DNA from: an uncultured Campylobacter sp.
GTDB lineage: Bacteria > Campylobacterota > Campylobacteria > Campylobacterales > Campylobacteraceae
Length of the DNA stretch: 5,280 bases
Assembly: GCF_938045775.1 (NCBI RefSeq)
Contig: NZ_CALIBH010000232.1
Span: forward strand, 1 to 5,280
Reading direction: 5' to 3'
This document shows, one piece after another, positions 1 to 4,320 of this stretch. How positions within the stretch are numbered: position 1 is the stretch's first letter; the number at the start of each line of letters is the position of its first letter. A program made the position numbers and the translations under genes. Under the pieces are notes generated by a model. It was not told where the DNA came from and did not search any database. It saw nothing but the letters and a program-made list of their open reading frames with translations.

Positions 1-170
1 GCTCTAGCGCGAGCGCAAAGGTCGCCTACGTGAGCCAAACCGCGATGTACACGCCTCGCACGGTTCAGACCGAGGAGCTGCGCGCAGATCTCGTGTGGGA
101 GGCGCGCGCTGATTTTGACGACGAGGGCGGCAGCTTTCGCTTAGGCCAGCCGATAAGCGTGGAATTTTAA
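1..170 (+). CDS. HlyD/YbhG-family periplasmic adaptor subunit of an ABC exporter, C-terminal end only
   Basis: Only the last 55 codons are present; the gene enters from the left with its first complete codon at base 3 and ends at TAA 168-170. The translation contains KVAYVSQTAMYTPRTVQTEE, then LRADLVWEARADF, and ends GQPISVEF. This matches the end of the barrel and membrane-proximal domains of HlyD-type membrane fusion proteins, where the family pattern is roughly G-x-V-x-x-I-S-x-x-A-x-[FY]-T-P-[KR]-x-V-Q-T-x-x-x-R-x-x-L-V, followed by a Gly-Met/Gln-Pro-x-x-V strand. E. coli YbhG has the corresponding FTPKTVQT motif, as I recall it. Such adaptors sit in the periplasm, anchored to the inner membrane, and bridge an ABC permease to an outer-membrane TolC-like channel. 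The ATPase and permease downstream on the same strand fit this, as does the known ybhG-ybhF-ybhS-ybhR order. The N-terminal signal, hairpin and lipoyl domains lie outside the window. The family call is firm; the exact orthologue is not. Confidence 0.88.
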   Translation, partial: SSASAKVAYVSQTAMYTPRTVQTEELRADLVWEARADFDDEGGSFRLGQPISVEF

Positions 171-203
171 CGCGCGGGTAGCGCATAAGCATCGCGAGCG
201 AGG

Positions 204-220
204 GCGAAATTTAAAGCGCG
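204..220 (+). repeat. 17-bp direct repeat, left copy
   Basis: The sequence GCGAAATTTAAAGCGCG occurs here and again, identically, at 1399-1415. The two copies lie near opposite ends of the spacer between the adaptor and ATPase genes, about 1.2 kb apart. The core is the AAATTT motif that is abundant across the window, so the match may reflect a shared biased composition rather than a recent duplication. Confidence 0.6.
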
Positions 221-1398
221 GCGCAGGCGATAGGCAAACACTACGGATGGAATTTTATCGCGGCGCAACGCCCAAAGCTATCAGGTGCGGCGAGTTGGAA
301 TTTAAACGGTTGCCTTAGCGATAAAATTTTAGCGGCATAACGACGCGAAATTTATGAGCGATTTTGGCGGCACCTGCGGGCAAAATTTGGATAGCAGAGC
401 CCATCGCCCGACAAAATTTTACGCAATGTCGCGCGAGCCGTGCATACGGCGTGAGCCTGATGAAATTTTAAAAGCGCGCTTCGAGGCAGAATTTAAACGG
501 CGCCTGTTCGACAGAGAGTAGGGCGATGAAATTGAGCCGCTCCTAAAATACATCGTCTCGGCGGCGATAAAATCTGCGCGCTTATAAACTAAGCCGTACA
601 AAGGCGAAAGGCGGCGAAAAATTTATCGCGAGAGTTTTGCGCGAGCAGACGGAGCTTTGGATAAAAGATCGGAATTCCGCAGCGCAGCGAGTAAAATTTG
701 CCGAGATTTTGGCGCAAAACAGTGCGAGTTAAATTTTAAAATTTGCGGCTCGGCGGCGGAGACGAGGTAAAAGCCGAGCGTTAGAGTGGCAACGAGCTTT
801 ATTTCTAGCAGGCGTTTTGCGATAAACGAACAGCGATTGAACCGAGCGCGGACGGTAGTAAAATTCACTACGAAACGAACGGCGCGATAAAATACCGATT
901 GTGCGCGGCGGTGAAATTTTACCCCAAAGGACGCGGTAGCTGAAGTCGGTACTATGCTAAAGAAAGCCGATAATAGGTAAAATTTCGCCAAAAGATATAG
1001 CGGCGGTAAAATTTCACCGCAAGAGGCGCGACGCAGATAGAAAGCTCTGCGCTCACAGCTCGCCAGGTGTTTGAAAATTTGCTTTCGTTTGCGTTTTGAA
1101 GCGAATTTATCGCGGATACTCACGGGCCGCTTCATGTTTTGGAGACCGCCCCGTTCATGCGCGTTGTGTGCGCATCGTTAGCGGCGCGGCTAGCCGATGC
1201 GATATGCACGCGCTCAAGACGGATCGGGCGGCGCGCGGAATATTCGGCGCGAGCCGTAAGCAACGCCGATCGTGCGGGCACTCGAATTAGAGCGGGCGAT
1301 TGCATGGCGCCCAGGCGCGATAGAGCTTGGTTTTACGCGCTTGCGGTAAGTTGCGTCGAATTTATGCGAGGTTTGGGCGAAATTGTTCAACGTGCGAC

Positions 1399-1415
1399 GC
1401 GAAATTTAAAGCGCG
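1399..1415 (+). repeat. 17-bp direct repeat, right copy
   Basis: Second identical copy of GCGAAATTTAAAGCGCG (first at 204-220). It ends about 155 bp before the ATPase start. Both copies continue into GC-only runs of the GCGGCG type but diverge after the 17 bases. Confidence 0.6.
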
Positions 1416-1561
1416 CGGCGGTTGTAAACCAAGATGCTGTAGCGGCTACGAAACCATGATGTCTCGGCGGCTACAGAAGCAAGGCGTCGCGACAAAGAGC
1501 GCTTTTTTGCTGCGTAGGTATCGTTCATCGCACCGAGCGACGGAGCGAGCAATTAAAATTT

Positions 1562-1565
1562 GGAG
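1562..1565 (+). promoter_or_regulatory. Ribosome binding site that selects TTG 1572 as the ATPase start
   Basis: GGAG at 1562-1565 is followed by a 6-base spacer and TTG at 1572. The frame is open from another TTG at 1560, but that start would overlap this GGAG, and its only upstream candidate, GGAG at 1542-1545, is 14 bases away. The shorter product begins MDLLNIVNLKKFYL, the usual distance ahead of the first Walker A for this family. Confidence 0.65.
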
Positions 1566-1571
1566 CTAAGC

Positions 1572-3461
1572 TTGGATCTACTAAATATCGTAAATTTAAA
1601 GAAATTTTACCTGCGAGAGGATCGCAGCAAAAACGTCGTTTTTGAAAATTTCGATCTGCGAATTGACGATGCGCCGCGGCTCATCAGCCTCACGGGCCCC
1701 GACGGCGCGGGTAAATCCACGCTTTTAAAGCTCATCTGCGGCATCATCGCGCCCGATTGCGGCGAGATAAAATTCGCAGGTTTCACCCCTAGCGGCGAAA
1801 ATAAAGAATTCGTCCGCGCAAACGGCTATATGTCGCAGAGCCTGGGGCTTTACGAGGAGCTTAGCGTCTGGCAAAATTTAAACATCTTCGCAGGCCTAAA
1901 AGGGCTTGATCTAAAAAGCGGCGAGGAGTATCTGCGCGGGCTTTTGCGCCGCGTGGGGCTTTTGAAATTTAAAGATTACGCCGTGGATTCGCTCTCCGGC
2001 GGGATGAAACAAAAGCTAGGCGTCGCTTGCGCTATCGCAGCTCGTCCGCGGCTTTTGGTGCTCGATGAGCCCACCGTCGGCGTTGATCCGCTCTCGCGCA
2101 GCGAGCTGTGGGCGATCGTGCGCGAGTACCTGGATCAAAGCGGCGCGAAATGCATATTTTCGACGGCGTATTTCGACGAGGCTGCGGATGCCGATCTGAC
2201 GCTGATCTTACTCGGCGGCAAGATCATAGCGCAGGAGCGCGCCGCAAAGATCACCGCGGCGCTGCGGGACCGCACCTTTCGCATATGCAGCGAGGATTAT
2301 CAGAGCCTGGCGCGCCGCTTGATGTTTAAGACGCAAAGATTTTTAAAAAACTCCCCGCTCATCGATATCTGCCCCAGAGACGGCAGCGTCGATCTGCTAA
2401 GCGAAGAGCCGATAAGCCTGCGCGATCTGCAGGAGTTTTTAAATGCTAGCCTAAGCGGCAGCGACGAAGACAGAGGAGGCGAAAGCACGGAGCGCGAAAA
2501 TGGGGACGGCGAAAATTTTAAAATTTCAAATGAAAACGAGGGCGCTAAATTTAGTGAAAGCGGAGACGCTAAAGTTAAAGAAAACGAAAGCGCTAAATTT
2601 AAACTGAGCCCGCGCGAGGCGAGCCTAGAGGATGCGTATATTTTTTTAAACAAAGCAGAGATCGGCGCGGCGAACTTCGGCTACGAAAAAAGGAGCTTCG
2701 ATGCGGCTCAAACCGTCATCAAAGTGCGCGACGTGAGTAAAAAATTCGGCTCATTCACCGCCGTGGAAAATACGAGTTTCGAGGTCAAAAAGGGCGAGAT
2801 TTTCGGCCTTCTGGGCCCAAATGGCGCGGGCAAGACGACGACGTTTCGCATGATCTGCGCGCTTTTGGGGATGAGCGGGGGCGAGATCTCGGTCATGGGC
2901 GAGGATCTGCGCTACGCCAAATCATCGATTAGATCGCGCATCGGCTACGTCTCGCAGAAATTTTCGCTTTATAAAAAGCTAAGCTGCTATCAAAATTTAG
3001 AGTATTTCGGCCGCAGCTACGGCATCGGTGGAGTAGCGCTGAAGCGGCGCATTGAGGAGCTTTTGAGCGAGTTTGGCTTGCAGCGGCTGCGAAACGAGAC
3101 GTGGCAAAACCTGCCGTTCGGCGCGGGGCGCAACCTCAGCATGGCGTGCGCGCTCATCCATCGCCCCGAGATTTTGTTTCTCGACGAGGCCACCAGCGGC
3201 GCCGATCCGCTCTCGCGCAGGCTCTTTTGGAACCGCATAAATGCGCTGGCGCGCACCGGCGTGAGCGTGGTCGTGACGACGCATTTTATGGAAGAGGCGG
3301 AGTATTGCGATCGGTTTTTGATCCAAGATCGCGGCAAAATCCTAGCGCTAGGCAGCCCCGACGAGGTCTGCGTGCAGCACGGGCGGCGGCTTAGCGTGCA
3401 GCAGGCCTTCATAAACGAGGTGCAAAAATTTAGAAGCGAGGCGGGCGATGAGGGCTTTTGA
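1572..3461 (+). CDS. ybhF: YbhF-type tandem ABC transporter ATPase (two nucleotide-binding domains in one chain)
   Basis: This 629-residue cytoplasmic ATPase should power the adjacent permease. Domain 1 (about 1-230) has Walker A GPDGAGKST 42-50, Q-loop Gln89, signature LSGGMKQK 141-148 and Walker B LLVLDEPT 161-168. Its switch position reads STAYFDEA 197-204, with Ala199 in place of His. Domain 2 (about 380-610) has Walker A GPNGAGKTT 415-423, Q-loop Gln462, a degenerate signature LPFGAGRN 514-521, Walker B LFLDEATSG 535-543 and His571 in TTHFMEEAE. E. coli YbhF, as I recall it, shares both oddities (STSYLDEAE in domain 1, LPLGFKQR in domain 2), which supports orthology and suggests unequal ATP sites. 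YbhF is 578 residues; most of the extra 50 lie in an acidic repeat linker at 293-347. The start is TTG 1572, chosen for its GGAG. The gene overlaps the next ORF by 14 bp. YbhFSR has been linked to drug and Na+/Li+ export in E. coli; the substrate here is unknown. Confidence 0.93.
   Translation: MDLLNIVNLKKFYLREDRSKNVVFENFDLRIDDAPRLISLTGPDGAGKSTLLKLICGIIAPDCGEIKFAGFTPSGENKEFVRANGYMSQSLGLYEELSVWQNLNIFAGLKGLDLKSGEEYLRGLLRRVGLLKFKDYAVDSLSGGMKQKLGVACAIAARPRLLVLDEPTVGVDPLSRSELWAIVREYLDQSGAKCIFSTAYFDEAADADLTLILLGGKIIAQERAAKITAALRDRTFRICSEDYQSLARRLMFKTQRFLKNSPLIDICPRDGSVDLLSEEPISLRDLQEFLNASLSGSDEDRGGESTERENGDGENFKISNENEGAKFSESGDAKVKENESAKFKLSPREASLEDAYIFLNKAEIGAANFGYEKRSFDAAQTVIKVRDVSKKFGSFTAVENTSFEVKKGEIFGLLGPNGAGKTTTFRMICALLGMSGGEISVMGEDLRYAKSSIRSRIGYVSQKFSLYKKLSCYQNLEYFGRSYGIGGVALKRRIEELLSEFGLQRLRNETWQNLPFGAGRNLSMACALIHRPEILFLDEATSGADPLSRRLFWNRINALARTGVSVVVTTHFMEEAEYCDRFLIQDRGKILALGSPDEVCVQHGRRLSVQQAFINEVQKFRSEAGDEGF
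2448..2612 (+). repeat. Low-complexity linker insert in the ATPase, with 24-bp (8-residue) tandem units
   Basis: ATPase residues 293-347 are rich in Glu, Ser, Asn, Gly and Lys and interrupt the segment between the end of domain 1 (DLQEFLNA) and the conserved SLEDAYIFL stretch. From 2544 the coding sequence repeats with a 24-base period: AKFSESGD, AKVKENES, AKFKLSPR. A looser related unit, KISNENEG, lies just before. Two units carry GCTAAATTTA. The linker is cytoplasmic, probably disordered, and accounts for most of the excess length over E. coli YbhF. No catalytic residue falls within it. Confidence 0.75.
3438..3441 (+). promoter_or_regulatory. Ribosome binding site for the junction ORF
   Basis: GAGG lies inside the last codons of the ATPase gene, 6 bases ahead of ATG 3448. 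Together with the 14-base overlap between the ATPase end and the ORF start, this is a normal arrangement for translational coupling and is one reason to take the ORF seriously. Confidence 0.55.
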
Positions 3462-4320
3462 TCTGAATTTTGCGCGAGCGGCTAGGATTTTTGATCCGAA
3501 TTTTATGCGAGCCGGGCGAAAAGCTGCGCGCCCGCGCGGTAAAATTTTAAGCGGCGAAAGGCTCTTGCGGGGCGATGAAATTTTAAACGGCGGCTGGATT
3601 TTGAGCGACCGGGCTTTGAACGTCGGTAAAATTCCAAGCGGCGGCGGGATTTTTAGCAGCGGCAAATTTTGGATCGATAATAAAATTTTGAAAGGCGGCG
3701 AAATTTTAAGAGATTGCGAAATTTCAAGCGGCAGCAGAATTTTGAATGAGGCATCGTGCGGCAGGGCACGGCGCGGATTTTGTAGATGGATACTGCGCGA
3801 GCTCCGCGCCGAAGCGAGCCCGCTTCGTCTGCGCCATAAATTTCAAAGCGCGAGCGGCTCGCAAATAGATTATAAATTTAAAAGGGCGACCGCTCTGCAA
3901 ACAGATCGTAAATTTAAAATGGCAGTCGGTCTGCGAGTAGCTTGTAAATTTAAAGCCCTAATGCAAAAATTTCATCGCGGATCTTGCGCCGCCGTAGAGC
4001 TTTTACGTCAAAAATCTAGCAGCGAGACCGCGCTATGCAACCGCTTAAAATTTCAAAGCCCGCCGTATGCGATCAAGCGATTAAAATTTCAGGGCGCGAT
4101 GAGCGAAATGGGCGCGGGCAGTCCGTCCGCGCCGTTAAAATTTCAAATCTCGGTTGCCGCACCTTCGCAATTAAAATTTTGGGGCGTGCCCGATACAGTC
4201 ACGCGGCTAAAATTTAAAAGCGCGGTAGCCACAGCCGCATTTGCTGCGCGATTGAAATTTGGGGGCTCGTCGCGCGCAGTGCAGTGCCGCAAAATCCGAG
4301 TACAGGGGAAGGGCGGATGA
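3448..4320 (+). CDS. Repeat-built hypothetical protein between the ATPase and permease genes
   Basis: This 290-codon ORF matches no family I know. In order it has an 11-residue duplication (FDLNFARAAR then FDPNFMRAGR, residues 4-24), twelve hexapeptide units (32-102, for example KILSGE, EILNGG, KILKGG), a short Arg-rich bridge, then 12-residue units starting x-K-F-[QK] (130-177 and 200 to about 272, for example YKFKRATALQTD). It is strongly basic, with no signal peptide, membrane segment or catalytic motif. For a real gene: GAGG 6 bases before the ATG, a 14-bp overlap with the ATPase gene, a TGA sharing ATGA with the permease start, and repeat units that are all multiples of three. Against: it is made of the same AAATTT-punctuated material seen in the gene-free spacer upstream, and YbhF and YbhS genes normally abut directly. 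It is either a novel repeat protein or an expanded junction held open in frame. I am confident that it is open and coupled, much less that the protein has a job. Confidence 0.5.
   Translation: MRAFDLNFARAARIFDPNFMRAGRKAARPRGKILSGERLLRGDEILNGGWILSDRALNVGKIPSGGGIFSSGKFWIDNKILKGGEILRDCEISSGSRILNEASCGRARRGFCRWILRELRAEASPLRLRHKFQSASGSQIDYKFKRATALQTDRKFKMAVGLRVACKFKALMQKFHRGSCAAVELLRQKSSSETALCNRLKFQSPPYAIKRLKFQGAMSEMGAGSPSAPLKFQISVAAPSQLKFWGVPDTVTRLKFKSAVATAAFAARLKFGGSSRAVQCRKIRVQGKGG
3456..3521 (+). repeat. Two 33-bp tandem units straddling the ATPase stop codon
   Basis: TTTTGATCTGAATTTT at 3456 recurs as TTTTGATCCGAATTTT at 3489, exactly 33 bases later, and the following GCGAG also matches; about 22 of the first 26 bases agree. 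The first unit contains the ATPase stop TGA (3459-3461). In the junction ORF the pair encodes two 11-residue units. The duplication therefore begins in the last bases of the ATPase gene and extends downstream. Confidence 0.7.
3541..3753 (+). repeat. 18-bp tandem array encoding twelve hexapeptides
   Basis: Starting at AAA 3541, an 18-base unit recurs at 3541, 3559, 3577, 3595, (3613), 3628, 3646, 3664, 3682, 3700, 3718 and 3736; the fifth unit lacks one codon. The approximate consensus is [AG]AAATTTTAAGCGGCGRx, read as [KE]-I-L-x-G-[GD]. Examples are KILSGE, RLLRGD, EILNGG, WILSDR, KIPSGG, KILKGG and RILNEA. Units have diverged at many positions, yet the Ile/Leu pair and Gly/Asp/Ser turn residues persist and frame is kept throughout. 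An 18-base period is not close to a whole number of helical turns, so phased DNA bending is an unlikely explanation. Confidence 0.85.
3835..3978 (+). repeat. 36-bp tandem array, first block (four 12-residue units)
   Basis: AAATTT recurs exactly every 36 bases at 3838, 3874, 3910 and 3946. The encoded units are HKFQSASGSQID, YKFKRATALQTD, RKFKMAVGLRVA and CKFKALMQKFHR. The second and third units match closely at DNA level (TAAATTTAAAA, then GGTCTGC/GCTCTGC). Unit 4 carries an extra AAATTT at 3967. Units diverge gradually from neighbour to neighbour, as expected of tandem duplication followed by drift. Confidence 0.85.
4045..4263 (+). repeat. 36-bp-type array, second block, with LKF-headed units of 36, 54, 36, 36 and 45 bases
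   Basis: The sequence TTAAAATTT (or CTAAAATTT / TTGAAATTT) begins units at 4045, 4081, 4135, 4171, 4207 and 4252, always in the same codon phase. Encoded units include LKFQSPPYAIKR, LKFQISVAAPSQ and LKFWGVPDTVTR. One unit is 6 codons longer and one 3 codons longer, so length changes occur in whole codons. The block ends about 50 bases before the permease start. Confidence 0.8.
4304..4313 (+). promoter_or_regulatory. Ribosome binding site for the permease
   Basis: AGGGGAAGGG precedes ATG 4317. AGGGG (4304-4308) is 8 bases from the start, a good Shine-Dalgarno spacing. The ATG overlaps the junction ORF stop (ATGA, 4317-4320), so ribosomes finishing that ORF could reinitiate here. Confidence 0.7.

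Larger units (their letters stand above)
171..1571. other. 1.4-kb spacer with no convincing gene, studded with AAATTT motifs
   Basis: This stretch separates the adaptor gene from the ATPase gene, which are usually adjacent in such operons. I find no recognisable protein, tRNA or rRNA. It holds about 16 AAATTT hexamers (for example at 207, 324, 348, 383, 414, 463, 619, 694, 731, 914, 1009, 1075, 1402 and 1556), often inside a longer A3-4T3-4 palindrome, within GC-rich, GCG-rich DNA. Motif spacing is irregular here, unlike the periodic arrays further downstream. Open frames exist on both strands: 623-1135 minus (170 codons), 1139-1459 plus (106) and 1327-1569 plus (80). They lack known motifs and good ribosome binding sites, overlap each other, and look like chance products of GC-rich, stop-poor DNA. 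In the adaptor reading frame, open stretches of about 60 codons alternate with stops at 330, 519, 585 and 768. That is compatible with a decayed ORF but does not prove one. I see no clear promoter or intrinsic terminator. Confidence 0.7.

Noticed and set aside
623..1135. 170-codon open frame on the minus strand
   Set aside because: There is no Shine-Dalgarno before its start, no recognisable domain, and it lies opposite to the operon. Its Lys-Phe and Ile-Leu content comes from the palindromic AAATTT motif, which reads similarly on both strands.
1478..1511. Possible intrinsic terminator (AGCAAGGCG with CGCTTTTTTGCT) upstream of the ATPase gene
   Set aside because: The stem needs an asymmetric bulge, and the T-run lies inside the 3' arm rather than after the hairpin.
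1096..1569. Three overlapping plus-strand open frames (64, 106 and 80 codons) before the ATPase gene
   Set aside because: They overlap in different frames, lack known motifs, are rich in Arg, Ala and Cys as expected for GC-rich non-coding DNA, and have no consistent start signals.
1560..1571. Longer ATPase start at TTG 1560
   Set aside because: The GGAG at 1562-1565 sits inside this extension and is ideally spaced for TTG 1572; the alternative upstream GGAG is too distant.
2300..3412. Several minus-strand and alternate-frame ORFs inside the ATPase gene
   Set aside because: They are antisense or shifted readings of a well-conserved ABC ATPase coding sequence.
3348..3665. 105-codon minus-strand ORF with repeated K-I-P/L-P-x-F motifs across the ATPase-junction boundary
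   Set aside because: It is the reverse reading of the 18-bp repeats and the ATPase 3' end; the plus-strand frame has the start, stop and coupling signals.
3541..4260. Phased A-tract curvature as the purpose of the repeats
   Set aside because: Periods of 18 and 36 bases are about 1.7 and 3.4 helical turns, so the motifs are not in helical phase.
3835..4263. CRISPR-like array suggested by the 36-bp period
   Set aside because: Units are contiguous and gradually diverged, only the short AAATTT core is constant, there are no unique spacers, and unit lengths vary in whole codons.
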